A DNA stretch of 24,847 nucleotides from positions 1-24,847 of the forward strand of contig JBDQGY010000030.1 of the NCBI GenBank assembly GCA_040265175.1, read 5' to 3'. The notes below the pieces were generated by a model. That model made no database searches. It was not told the origin of the DNA and saw only the letters and a list, made by a program, of their open reading frames with translations. The DNA comes from JAAZXR01 sp040265175. Its GTDB lineage: Bacteria > Myxococcota_A > Polyangia > Nannocystales > Nannocystaceae. The translations under genes were made by a program, and so were the position numbers. Shown here one piece after another: positions 6,588 to 14,697 of this stretch (the stretch's first letter is position 1; every line of letters begins with the position of its first letter).

Positions 6588-8039
6588 CTAGGCCAAGTCA
6601 CGGCGCCGGCGAACAAAAATGCCCACCGCGATCATGTTGAACAGGCCCACCAAGCCGACCACCACAAACATTAAGGCGGCCGTTCGTTGGCCCTCGGGCG
6701 TGCGACCCACCAAGATGATTGTGCCGTCTCGATCCACCGACAACCGCTCCTCAAGTTCAATGCGGCTGACGTCTCCAGCGTCGATCACCAGCCGCCCGTT
6801 CGGTCCCAGATCGCGCTCCTTCAACACGCCGTCACGCACCTCAAACCCGGGAGAGGTGGTCACGCCGGCCATGTCGATCTCTACGGTGCCGTCCCGCGCG
6901 GTAACGGCCGATGGGCGCACCGCGTAGGTGTAGCGCTGGGGAACCCCGAGCGCGCCGATTTTTGGATCGGCCGACTCTCCGGTGACCCCCGCGTCTTCAT
7001 TGAGCTTCGCCACCATGGCGTCGCGCGTCTCTGCGGGCGCTCCCACCACAAATCTGCGGCCGTAGCTGCGCTTGATGGAAGCGTTGGGATCGTCGGCGTT
7101 GTTGGCCCCCGCCGTTCGAAGCTGCGCCCAAGGAGCGTTCAGCCCCGCGATGGCCGCTTGGGCGGTCTCGTCGTCTGGCCAGGTGCTCCGCCCGAGCACG
7201 AGCTTTGATTCGCCGCGATCCACCACAAGGTTGAGGCGTGTGACGTCCGCGAGCTCCACGCGCCTCGAGGAATCGCCCTCCGCGGCGACGTCTACAAATC
7301 CACGCTGGACCCCCGCTATCAAGGCATCCATCGTGACGTCGTGCGTCCGCGTGACCCCTTGATTGTCGAAATAGGTGACCACCTCGTCGAAGAAACGCAC
7401 GTCGGACAGGCGCTGCGCGCGGCCCGTAAATCGCCCCTCAAACTCGTCGCTCCGGGTCCCCTCTTGGTCAGGCAACAGGGCGAAGAGCCGGTCGCCTCCC
7501 TCGAGGATTCGCACAAAGCGGTAGCTCTGGTCGCCGATGCGTAGGCGCGCCGCGTAGGACACGTCGGGGGTGCCGGTGATCGACACGAGCCGGTTTTGAA
7601 GCGCGCTGTCGGCGTCGGGGGTGTCAAACAACGCCTGGGCGTCCCCGACATCCCGCGGGGTCGACTCCAGCCAAAATCGAAAATCGGGCCAAACCCACGC
7701 ACACAAGGCCACGCTCGCCGCGGCCACAACGGCCGCGAGGTACGGGTGCCGCCGGGGTTTGGCGCCCCCAAGCTCGTCCTCGTCCTCGTCCCAACCGAGC
7801 GACAGGGGATCGCGCTCGGAGGCCCGCATGCGTGTCAAGGCTCCCTCAAGCCCGCCCTCTCCTTCGAACTCCCGCAGATCGAGATCTTCGTCGAGATCTT
7901 CGTTGAAGTCCGGATCTGTCTCCGGGTCCACGACCACGACGCGCTCCTCACCCGCCTCTTCGCGCGGCGCGTCGTCTGATTCTCGTTGGTTTGGCGGGGT
8001 GCTCACGGGGGCTCTCGGTCGGCGGCGCGGTGATACCAC
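6588..8039 (-). CDS. Two-TM protein with large extracytoplasmic domain, unknown function
   Basis: A 483-residue protein I do not recognise. Residues 1-97 are charged and very acidic (a stretch of repeated Asp/Glu/Leu around 46-56) and probably cytoplasmic. A first transmembrane helix spans about 100-117 and a second about 454-476, followed by RRRRDLA. The region between, about 335 residues of mixed beta character, should be periplasmic. Two TM helices bracketing a large domain recall TMEM43- or SURF1-like topology, but no family motif was confirmed. GTG 8039 has a purine-rich GAAGGGGA a few bases upstream and TAATGA at 8073-8078 further up, a conventional leader. GTG 8006 is an alternative start. 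The C-terminal part reads like SHOCT-free, bitopic envelope proteins and gives no enzymatic clue. Confidence 0.72.
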   Translation of the reverse strand: MVSPRRRPRAPVSTPPNQRESDDAPREEAGEERVVVVDPETDPDFNEDLDEDLDLREFEGEGGLEGALTRMRASERDPLSLGWDEDEDELGGAKPRRHPYLAAVVAAASVALCAWVWPDFRFWLESTPRDVGDAQALFDTPDADSALQNRLVSITGTPDVSYAARLRIGDQSYRFVRILEGGDRLFALLPDQEGTRSDEFEGRFTGRAQRLSDVRFFDEVVTYFDNQGVTRTHDVTMDALIAGVQRGFVDVAAEGDSSRRVELADVTRLNLVVDRGESKLVLGRSTWPDDETAQAAIAGLNAPWAQLRTAGANNADDPNASIKRSYGRRFVVGAPAETRDAMVAKLNEDAGVTGESADPKIGALGVPQRYTYAVRPSAVTARDGTVEIDMAGVTTSPGFEVRDGVLKERDLGPNGRLVIDAGDVSRIELEERLSVDRDGTIILVGRTPEGQRTAALMFVVVGLVGLFNMIAVGIFVRRRRDLA

Positions 8040-8250
8040 GTTCGTCCCCTTCGACCACGGGAAGGGACCGTTTCATTAGACGCATCGGGGCCGGGAAAGT
8101 TCCCCGAAAATGCCAGTCCCCCGCGTGCCAGGGGCGATTTTGGACGAGATCTGGGCCAGCACCGGGACAGCCTCTGACCCCGCTGCGCAGATGCTGCACT
8201 CCCTAGGCAAAAATCTCAAGATCTCCGGTCCTTAGGGCGAATCCCCGGGC
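8040..8250. promoter_or_regulatory. Divergent intergenic region between two-TM gene and OmpA-like gene
   Basis: This is 211 bp, the longest gene-free stretch here. On the minus strand it holds TAATGA (8073-8078) as a candidate -10 for the two-TM gene. An imperfect palindrome GGGAA-AG-TTCCC sits at 8093-8104 and could be an operator. On the plus strand TAGGCA (8203-8208) and TAGGGC (8233-8238) are weak -10 candidates for the OmpA-like gene. Short frames here look like noise. Confidence 0.35.
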
Positions 8251-10257
8251 GTGACGGTTCGCCGCCAAGATCACCAACGAGTCACCTCGCCGGAGACCGC
8301 TCGCTGCGGGGCGCGCTCTCGTGTTCGGTCCATGATCGCCACGTTCGCGGTGTGCCTTGGCGCCCCCGCCATCGTGAACGCAGCGCCTCCCCCGACCCAA
8401 CCCGTGCGCGTCGCCGCGAGCACCGAGTCTCACGTCGCGACAGAGACAAGCCAGGTCCTGCCCGCGTGGACGCCCGCGGTCACCATGGTCAACAGTTACG
8501 GCCAGCTGCTCAACAAGACCAGCGCCGCGGATACATGGAGTCTTCAAAGCCGGGCGACCACCCACTTGCTCGTAGCCTTCGGCTTGTTCGACTGGGTGCA
8601 GCTGGATCTCGGCATCCCCATGGTGATCTACCAAGAGGGCACCACCGCCAACACCACCCTCTCGTCGACGCTGCGTGCGACGGGCATCGGCGACGTGCGC
8701 ACGGGCCTCAAGGGCACGATCCTCCAAACCCCCGCCCGCGGTTTTGGACTCGGGCTCTCCCTCGATGTCACCTTCCCGACCGGGACGCGCTCGGCGCTGC
8801 TCGGAGAGGCGGGCGCCACCTACGCCCCCCAGGTGCTCTTGGAATATCGCTTTGCGTGGGGCATCGAGACGGCGCTCAATGTTGGCTACTACGTGCGCCC
8901 CGACGTCACCGTGGGCGCGGTCACCTTGGCTGACTCGCTCACCATACGCGGCGCGGCGCGGCTCCCCTTTGGACCGCGCAAGCAGGGGGCCGTGATGATG
9001 GAGGCCGACGGATCGGTCGGTGTGATCGACGGCTCCCAGCGCCCGCTCATGCTCCGCGGCGGCGCTCGTTGGCGCTTTGCCAACGGCATGCTCGTCGGGC
9101 TCTATGCGGGAGGCGCGGTCATTCAAGCGTTTGGACTCCCCGACGTGGAAGGCATGCTCAACGTGGGCTGGGCTCCACCCGGGAGGCTCGGTCGTGAGAT
9201 CCCGTTTAAGGGGAACCCTACCCCCTCTGCTCTCACGCTTGCGCGGCGACACGACCGTATCTTGCGGCGCCGGGCCATGCAGGTCCCCCAGCGTACGGCC
9301 ACGCCCGACGATCTCGACGCCGACGGCCTCCTCGCCGCCAACGACCGCTGCCCCAACGTGGCCGAGGACCTCGACAACTTTGAAGACGACGACGGATGCC
9401 CCGAACTCGACAACGACCGAGACGGCGTCCGTGATGTCCTCGACATGTGCCCCAACGCCCCTGAGGTCGTGAACGGCTGGGCCGACTGGGATGGATGTCC
9501 CGATCGGCGCATCGACGCCGCCACCGGACAAAGCTCCACGGTCTTTGACCCCAACGTCGCCTTGCCCCAGATCGCCTTTGAGGGTGACCAAGATGTGCTG
9601 GGCGACGCGGCGCTCGCCCAAGTCGACGCATTCATCGCGCTGCTTGAGCTCAACCCTTGGCTCGGTCGCGTGGACCTCGCCGTTGCGGTCAACGTCGCCA
9701 CTGTCAAAGACGCAGAGATCGCCCTGGCCGCGCGACGCAAAGCCCACCTCGACGAACAGCTCGCGACGCGGGGTCTCTCCCGTCGGCGCTACCGCTTCGT
9801 GCGTCCTCGCGCCGTAACCAAGGGAGTCCAGCAGGCCGTATATTTTGAGACCGCCGACGTCGCGACGGGGCTGCGCCCGGTGGGTGCGACGGACGCCGAG
9901 TTCACCATGGTCATGGAGGCGGCGATCCAAGAAGAGCTCGGTCGCCGTCGCGCGGAGCCCTCGACCTCGACCGCCCCCTCACAGCCCGCACCATCCGACC
10001 CTGCCGCCGAGTCCTCACCCGCCCCCGAGCAAACACCCGCCGTTCAATCCGCAGGGGGTGACGACACAACGAAGGCCGCCCCGGACGCGACGCCGCCGAA
10101 CGACGCCGCACCTCCCGCGGACCCGCCGAGCACGCCGCCTCCTGCGGATTCTCCCACCGCACCCGACGCCGAGGCCGACGTGCCTCAGCCGACCGCGCCG
10201 CTCTTTGATCCTCCGGTGCAACGACCCAAGATCCCGCTGCCAGGTCCGCCGGGCTAG
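8251..10257 (+). CDS. Outer-membrane protein: beta-barrel, TSP3 repeats, degenerate OmpA domain
   Basis: A 668-residue envelope protein. A signal-peptide-like stretch (about 28-45, IATFAVCLGAPAIVNA) follows a basic N-terminus; GTG 8251 keeps the basic residues, while ATG 8332 would remove them. Residues of about 45-340 alternate hydrophobic strands and glycine turns, as in transporter/OMP barrels. Thrombospondin type 3-like calcium loops occupy about 353-418 (DLDADGLLAANDRCP, DNDRDGVRDVLDMCP). An OmpA-like domain follows (about 440-535), but the peptidoglycan-binding GHTD motif is replaced by AVNVA, while ALAARRKAHL keeps the helix pattern. The last ~110 residues are Pro/Ala/Ser/Asp-rich and disordered. 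The usual role of the family is to anchor the outer membrane to peptidoglycan; here that binding is doubtful. It ends 4 bp from the convergent S41 protease gene. Confidence 0.8.
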   Translation: MTVRRQDHQRVTSPETARCGARSRVRSMIATFAVCLGAPAIVNAAPPPTQPVRVAASTESHVATETSQVLPAWTPAVTMVNSYGQLLNKTSAADTWSLQSRATTHLLVAFGLFDWVQLDLGIPMVIYQEGTTANTTLSSTLRATGIGDVRTGLKGTILQTPARGFGLGLSLDVTFPTGTRSALLGEAGATYAPQVLLEYRFAWGIETALNVGYYVRPDVTVGAVTLADSLTIRGAARLPFGPRKQGAVMMEADGSVGVIDGSQRPLMLRGGARWRFANGMLVGLYAGGAVIQAFGLPDVEGMLNVGWAPPGRLGREIPFKGNPTPSALTLARRHDRILRRRAMQVPQRTATPDDLDADGLLAANDRCPNVAEDLDNFEDDDGCPELDNDRDGVRDVLDMCPNAPEVVNGWADWDGCPDRRIDAATGQSSTVFDPNVALPQIAFEGDQDVLGDAALAQVDAFIALLELNPWLGRVDLAVAVNVATVKDAEIALAARRKAHLDEQLATRGLSRRRYRFVRPRAVTKGVQQAVYFETADVATGLRPVGATDAEFTMVMEAAIQEELGRRRAEPSTSTAPSQPAPSDPAAESSPAPEQTPAVQSAGGDDTTKAAPDATPPNDAAPPADPPSTPPPADSPTAPDAEADVPQPTAPLFDPPVQRPKIPLPGPPG

Positions 10258-10261
10258 CGCC

Positions 10262-13200
10262 TCAAGGTGCGACCGGTGGCGCCGCGACGACGCTCTCGCC
10301 CACCGCCGTCACGGTTCGAAACACCCAGCGCTCCGTCACCCCCTCTACACCGTAGGCGTCCCGCGCTTGCACAACGATCTTGTTGGAGCCGAGAGCGAGC
10401 GGCACGCTCACCTCGAACGGTACCGCGGTCCGAACGAGCTTGGCAGGGCGCTTGGAATCCCGGGCGGGCACCGACAGCAACGGCGCCGCCGCGTCGTCCG
10501 CAGGCGCCGACGCGGAGCGATACAACACCTTGCGTACCGGTAACGCCGGGTCCGTGGGCTCCACGAGCACGGTCACGTCCCCCACACCCACCGCGTGCGT
10601 TGCGACGCCCCGAAGGGTGATGTTCTTCGCGTCCGTCGTGGTCGCGATGGCCTCCACCGTCACCACGGGCGGAGCCACAAGAGCCGCGCTCTTGAGCTCT
10701 GTGAGCCGACCGTCGTTTGTCGCTTCGAGCACGTCGAGCGGCACCCAGAGCCTGCGGCGGGCCGGGCCCCGTACGCCTAGCCATCGTCCGTGGATGACCT
10801 CACCTCGCAACACAGAATCCTGCGGCACCTCCATCACCTGCACCGCGTCGGCGTGGGCCCCCGCATAGAGTCGGGCGCTCTCGGCGACCACCCTGTATTT
10901 CCCCTTCGCGGCGGTATGCACCGGGGTCGTCGCGGGCGCCACGGGGAGACGTATCTCAGCCCCGGTGCTCTCTCGAAGATGCGCGTCGCCCACAAAAAAC
11001 TCGAGCTCCATCCCCTTCCCAGCGACGGCCTCGGGCGAGACGCTGAGCCCAAACGCACCCGACACACGCCCGCCAGAGCGCACGCTCCCGAGCGAGATAT
11101 TGCCCTCTTCCAGGAGCCCCTGCACGCCGCTGTGATTGTTGAGGATCGCCCGCGTGTCCACGGACTTGCCGGCGCCGACGTTGGTCGCGCTGAACGCGAC
11201 GAGCACGCGCTCGCCAGGCTGCAATACGCCATCTCCGTTGCCCGCGACCGCAAAAGGCACATCCACCGGGAACCTCGGCTTCGGTCGTTTCGGGCTCTTG
11301 CGAACCATCGCGGGGTCGTCCATCACCCACCAGTCGAGTTCAAATCGAGGCCGCGGGCGCCCCTGCACGACCAGATCGACTCCGGCGCTCGTTCGCGCCG
11401 CCGGTCCCTCGTCTTGCCAAAGCTCCACCGTGAGGCGCTCCACCAGCGACGCGTCCCACGGCATGACCTGAAGCTCGATGCGACGCTTCATGCGGGAATT
11501 GGCGGCCACCTCGCCGAATAAAAACTCGATGCCGTCAAGCTCGTCGAGCGGGCAATCCGTCACCAGCCGCACGCGATTCGCGGCGGTGGTCCCTTTGTTG
11601 TGCACCTCAAAATTCAGCACGAAGGGCTCGCCACTCTTGATGCCGCCCTTGGCGTCAATCCAGGCCCGCAGCTCCAGGGGGGGCTGGAGCGCCCCGTCAG
11701 GCGCGCGAGACCAGTCCACTTTTTGTTGGGCGAGGCCAGCCTCAATCTTCCGCCGCTGCACGTCGCGAGCCTCGGGGACGAAGGTCTCCAACGCCGCACG
11801 CCTCGCCTCCTTGCCCGCGTGGGGCTCGAGCGCCTCCGCAAGCGCTCGCGCGATGCGAACCTCCGCGTCCGCCATGTAGTCTTTCACCTCTTCGCTCATC
11901 CGCGTGTCCTCCTCCACTGTCCCGACGTCGTCGAGGTAGCGGATGAGGGGACCCTCGGGCACCGCGAAGGCATCGGCGCCCTCGTCGTGCACCGACGAGG
12001 GCAAAAATGAGGTCTGGTAGCGCTGCCGCCACCGCACAAAACGCTCACGATCGTAGTACCGGACCACCCCCGCGAGCTCCGACAACTGCACTGGAAGCAA
12101 GGTGATTTGCGGACGTACCCCGACCGCGTTGATCTTGCGATCGCCCGCCACGCGATACTCGGCGATGGTCATTTTGAGGGCAAGATCGTCACCGTAGGGC
12201 GTGGCCTCGCGGAGCATCTGCACGGTGCCCTTCCCGAAGGACGTGCGGCCTACGACCGCCGCGCGCCCGAGATGCTTGAGCGATCCAGAGACAATCTCGG
12301 AAGCGGAGGCGCTCTGCTCGTCGATGAGCACGACCAGCGGGAGGTCTTGAGGCACGGCCATCGCACGGGTGGCGCGCTCCACCTCTGTACCGTCCGCGGA
12401 GTGCACGAGCACGAGATCGCCCACCTCCACAAACTGATCGACCACCGCCGTGGCTTGACTGAGAAGGCCGCCCGAGTTGCCGCGCAGATCGAGCAAGAGA
12501 CCGCGCAGCCCCTCTCGCTCCGCGCTCTCTTGTTGCAGCGCCTCGATCGCCTCCACCATGCGCTCGGTGGTGTCCGATTGAAACGACATCAGCCCCACGT
12601 ACCCGATGTCCCCGGGCAGCAGCACCCGGCGCGTCGTGGGCAGTCGAATCTTCCCACGGGTGATCGTGAGGTTGAGATACGCGCCGTCACGAATCACACG
12701 CACCGTCACGTCCACACCCAAGGGGCCACGCAAGAGCTGCTGCGCGTCCACGGTGCGCATATTCACCGTGGACTGGCCGTCGATCTTCACCAAGAGATCA
12801 CCGTCCTCCACGCCCGCTTTCTCCGCGGGCGAACCGGGTAACACGCGCCGAATAAGGATGCGGCGATCGAAGGACCGAATCTCCGCTCCGATGCCGCCAA
12901 AGTGTCCTCTCGTCTTCACGCCGAGATCCTCCGCGGCCTCTGGCGGGAGTAACACCGTGTGTGGATCGAGGGGCGCGAGCAGGCCGTCGATGGCCGCATA
13001 TTCGAGCTTGTGCAGCTCCTCCTCTGGCAAGTTGAGCACCTCTTGCGCAAACGAGAGCGCCGTGGCCACGACGTCGGAAGCCTCTACCGTGGTTGTCGGA
13101 GGGCTAAACTCAATGCGCCGTCGCTCGGCCTCGACCGTCATCACGAGGCTGTTGGCTTCCAGCACGCCGCTGATCTCGGGCGCGTGGCTCTCGAGCGCCC

Positions 13201-13486
13201 GCAGCGTCGACTCCAGCTGGCGTCGGAGATCGAAGCGCGCTCGATCGTAGTAGTCCACGTCGATGAGATACGCCGACCAGGTCAGCAGAGGAAATGGGCG
13301 GCTGTCGAGCTTGAGCCGCTCTTCGAGCGAGGGTGTGGGCGTCTCCGCCACCGCCGCAGCCGCATCTCGCTGGGCCACGGCATCCGCTGCGGTCTCCGCC
13401 TCCCCGAGCCCCGAACGCCGGGAGCCCTCTCCGCAGCCCGTCGCTCCCAACAAGATCGCGCAGAGCACGTAGCGCAGCGTTCGCAC
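10262..13486 (-). CDS. S41-family C-terminal processing protease lipoprotein with long C-terminal extension
   Basis: A 1074-residue predicted lipoprotein (lipobox ATGC, Cys18). It contains an N-terminal helical region, a PDZ domain at about 193-275 (FGGIGAEI, VLPGSPAEKAGVEDGDLLVKI) and an S41 peptidase core. The catalytic pair is Ser394 in SASASE and Lys419 in SFGKGTVQ, spaced 25 residues as in Prc/CtpA enzymes. Such proteases cleave periplasmic proteins near their C-termini. After the core (from about 540) come over 500 further residues: a coiled helical stretch, then beta-rich CARDB/Ig-like segments (for example EPFVLNFEVHNKGTTAANRV), which is far beyond the 400-700 residues usual for the family. 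Start GTG 13486 fits the signal peptide and lies 6 nt after TATGCT. The upstream open frame crosses the intergenic region and is ignored. Confidence 0.88.
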   Translation of the reverse strand: MRTLRYVLCAILLGATGCGEGSRRSGLGEAETAADAVAQRDAAAAVAETPTPSLEERLKLDSRPFPLLTWSAYLIDVDYYDRARFDLRRQLESTLRALESHAPEISGVLEANSLVMTVEAERRRIEFSPPTTTVEASDVVATALSFAQEVLNLPEEELHKLEYAAIDGLLAPLDPHTVLLPPEAAEDLGVKTRGHFGGIGAEIRSFDRRILIRRVLPGSPAEKAGVEDGDLLVKIDGQSTVNMRTVDAQQLLRGPLGVDVTVRVIRDGAYLNLTITRGKIRLPTTRRVLLPGDIGYVGLMSFQSDTTERMVEAIEALQQESAEREGLRGLLLDLRGNSGGLLSQATAVVDQFVEVGDLVLVHSADGTEVERATRAMAVPQDLPLVVLIDEQSASASEIVSGSLKHLGRAAVVGRTSFGKGTVQMLREATPYGDDLALKMTIAEYRVAGDRKINAVGVRPQITLLPVQLSELAGVVRYYDRERFVRWRQRYQTSFLPSSVHDEGADAFAVPEGPLIRYLDDVGTVEEDTRMSEEVKDYMADAEVRIARALAEALEPHAGKEARRAALETFVPEARDVQRRKIEAGLAQQKVDWSRAPDGALQPPLELRAWIDAKGGIKSGEPFVLNFEVHNKGTTAANRVRLVTDCPLDELDGIEFLFGEVAANSRMKRRIELQVMPWDASLVERLTVELWQDEGPAARTSAGVDLVVQGRPRPRFELDWWVMDDPAMVRKSPKRPKPRFPVDVPFAVAGNGDGVLQPGERVLVAFSATNVGAGKSVDTRAILNNHSGVQGLLEEGNISLGSVRSGGRVSGAFGLSVSPEAVAGKGMELEFFVGDAHLRESTGAEIRLPVAPATTPVHTAAKGKYRVVAESARLYAGAHADAVQVMEVPQDSVLRGEVIHGRWLGVRGPARRRLWVPLDVLEATNDGRLTELKSAALVAPPVVTVEAIATTTDAKNITLRGVATHAVGVGDVTVLVEPTDPALPVRKVLYRSASAPADDAAAPLLSVPARDSKRPAKLVRTAVPFEVSVPLALGSNKIVVQARDAYGVEGVTERWVFRTVTAVGESVVAAPPVAP

Positions 13487-13648
13487 GGGCGGAGCATAGC
13501 CGCTCCCACACGACTGGGTTCCTCCTCCATATATATATTTATTGCAGCACGAATCTACAATAAAAATCAAATAAGGACGGGGCAGAAGTCCAAGTGCAGA
13601 GAAGTACAGGTGTTCCCATGTGGCATAAAAAACGCACCTCACGGGGGC
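13487..13648. promoter_or_regulatory. Divergent intergenic region with AT-rich patch
   Basis: This is 162 bp between the minus-strand protease gene and the plus-strand lipoprotein gene. Bases of about 13530-13577 are strikingly AT-rich (an alternating TATATATAT run, then an ATAAAAATCAAATAA stretch) in otherwise GC-rich DNA. A second short patch CATAAAAAA at 13624-13632 is a candidate -10 for the plus-strand gene. The AT-rich core may be an UP-element, curved DNA or a binding site for a nucleoid protein. No coding signal is seen. Confidence 0.5.
13493..13498 (-). promoter_or_regulatory. -10-like box of the S41 protease gene
   Basis: TATGCT on the minus strand, 6 nt before GTG 13486. It would start the transcript at or beside the start codon, and no Shine-Dalgarno site fits in between. 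Confidence 0.45.
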
Positions 13649-14137
13649 GTGGCACCACACACCGGCCAGATTTTGTTCCTCGTCGTCCCTATCGTCCTGT
13701 CGGCCGTGGGGTGCGCCGACGCCCCCGTGTATTCGATGAGTTTGCAAGCCAACGGCCAAAACGCGGCTCCGAGCGAAATGACCTTCGCGGTCACCTCTCC
13801 CCGAGCGGGTAAGGCCTCCCCCATCGCCGCCCGCCTCGGTGTCCCCAGCGAGCAGGGGCAACCGCAGCAGTACTTTGAGCTTGGGGAGCCGATCGTACTG
13901 CGAATCGCATCGGATCTTTCGGACGACGACGCGCTCAAAAGCGAGGTCGTATGGACCTCGGCAGACGCGCGCCTCGTCACCGCTCCCATCGGCTTGGACG
14001 CGAGCGCGGGGGTGGTCGCCGTGCTACCCGAGGCCTCCGCGACCGCGGGGCGCTGGACCGTGGAGGTGAACCATCCCAGGCTCGCAGAGGGTGGCCCGTT
14101 GCTGCGTAACTTTGAGGTCCTTCGGGTCAGCAAGTAA
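13649..14137 (+). CDS. Small lipoprotein of unknown function
   Basis: A 162-residue protein: hydrophobic signal peptide (ILFLVVPIVLS) with lipobox AVGC (Cys22), then a beta-rich domain with SPRAGKASPIAARLGVPSEQ, GEPIVLRIASDLSDDDAL and RWTVEVNHPRLAEGGPLLRN. The last part looks like an Ig/bacterial beta-sandwich, in which two strands carry alternating hydrophobic residues. No family is recognised. GTG 13649 follows GGGGG by one base and is close to the hydrophobic core; GTG 13610 is in frame and would add 13 residues including a lysine, so the start is uncertain. A much longer open frame reaching back to 12959 is only the shadow of the protease gene. It probably acts in the periplasm or on the outer membrane. 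Confidence 0.68.
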   Translation: MAPHTGQILFLVVPIVLSAVGCADAPVYSMSLQANGQNAAPSEMTFAVTSPRAGKASPIAARLGVPSEQGQPQQYFELGEPIVLRIASDLSDDDALKSEVVWTSADARLVTAPIGLDASAGVVAVLPEASATAGRWTVEVNHPRLAEGGPLLRNFEVLRVSK

Positions 14138-14260
14138 GCGCGCTCTCCGCCCCCCCCATGCTCGCAGGAGGTGAACGCCTGACGACGTTCCTGACGCGAC
14201 CAGACGTTCCTTAGGTCGATCGTGGATCTACGGGAGCGAACCCCGTAGGATCCCCCCAAC
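14138..14260. promoter_or_regulatory. Upstream region of terB-like gene with a 9-bp direct repeat
   Basis: A 123-bp gap. GACGTTCCT occurs at 14184 and again at 14203, 19 bp apart, upstream of the TAGGAT box. It could be an operator or activator site. An AGGAGGTG sequence at about 14166-14173 has no start codon at normal spacing and is probably fortuitous. Confidence 0.3.
14246..14251 (+). promoter_or_regulatory. -10-like box of the terB-like gene
   Basis: TAGGAT, 9 nt before ATG 14261; the intervening bases are cytosine-rich and hold no Shine-Dalgarno site. Confidence 0.4.
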
Positions 14261-14614
14261 ATGAATCCCGAAGAAGTAGAAGTGTTCGCGCGGGGGCTTT
14301 ACTACCTCGCGGATGTGGATGGCATCGACGAACGAGAGACCAACCTCATCAAAGAGTTTTTGAGCGAGTCAGGGAGCGACCTCACCCTCGACAACCTCGG
14401 GGGCAAATTTCACCCGCTGGAAGCGGCCATGATCCTGGAGTCGACCTACAAGCGGCGCTTCTTCATGCGCGCGGCCATGGCCCTCGTCCGCGCCGACGGC
14501 ACGTTCAGCGCCGAGGAGCGCAAGGCCATGGGCGCCTTCGCCGACGCGTTTGGACTCAGCAACCAGGAATTCGGCGAAATTGAGCAGAGCACCAGCGCCG
14601 AGGCCCTGAAATAA
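14261..14614 (+). CDS. TerB-like protein
   Basis: A 117-residue cytoplasmic, all-helical protein resembling the TerB / tellurite-resistance fold. Two acidic helix-loop motifs fit the family: YYLADVDGIDERETNLIKEF near the start and ALVRADGTFSAEERKAMGAF in the second half, both with a xDGxxxxxE core that binds metal in TerB-like domains. The sequence is a single TerB domain of normal length. The gene precedes the SPFH gene by 83 bp on the same strand, separated by a strong hairpin. Single TerB-like proteins often accompany membrane-stress modules; a link with the SPFH protein is an inference from adjacency only. Actual tellurite resistance should not be assumed. Confidence 0.75.
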   Translation: MNPEEVEVFARGLYYLADVDGIDERETNLIKEFLSESGSDLTLDNLGGKFHPLEAAMILESTYKRRFFMRAAMALVRADGTFSAEERKAMGAFADAFGLSNQEFGEIEQSTSAEALK

Positions 14615-14641
14615 ATCTTCCGACCGCGGGGTATCTACCAA

Positions 14642-14660
14642 GCGCGGGGCTCCCCCGCGC
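14642..14660 (+). terminator. Hairpin between terB-like and SPFH genes (terminator or attenuator)
   Basis: An 8-bp perfect GC stem (GCGCGGGG / CCCCGCGC) closes a 3-nt CTC loop. A five-T run follows only at 14676-14680, 15 nt later, so this is not a textbook intrinsic terminator. It may reduce read-through into the SPFH gene or stabilise the 3' end of the terB-like mRNA. Confidence 0.45.
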
Positions 14661-14697
14661 ACTCCCGCACAACCCTTTTTGAGAAACGAGCAACGTC

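Noticed and set aside
6548..6588. Inverted repeat GCGGTAGGC ... GCCTGCCGC at the end of the two-TM gene
   Set aside because: Imperfect stem, 23-nt loop and no T-run; not supported as a terminator.
7948..8199. 83-aa minus-strand frame in the 8040-8250 gap
   Set aside because: Overlaps the two-TM gene start, Arg/Pro-rich, no recognisable signal.
8203..9930. 575-aa minus-strand frame antisense to the OmpA-like gene
   Set aside because: No motif and typical antisense composition; the plus strand encodes clear TSP3 and OmpA-like regions.
14161..14185. Short peptide gene after the AGGAGGTG sequence
   Set aside because: No ATG, GTG or TTG start at usable spacing; likely chance.
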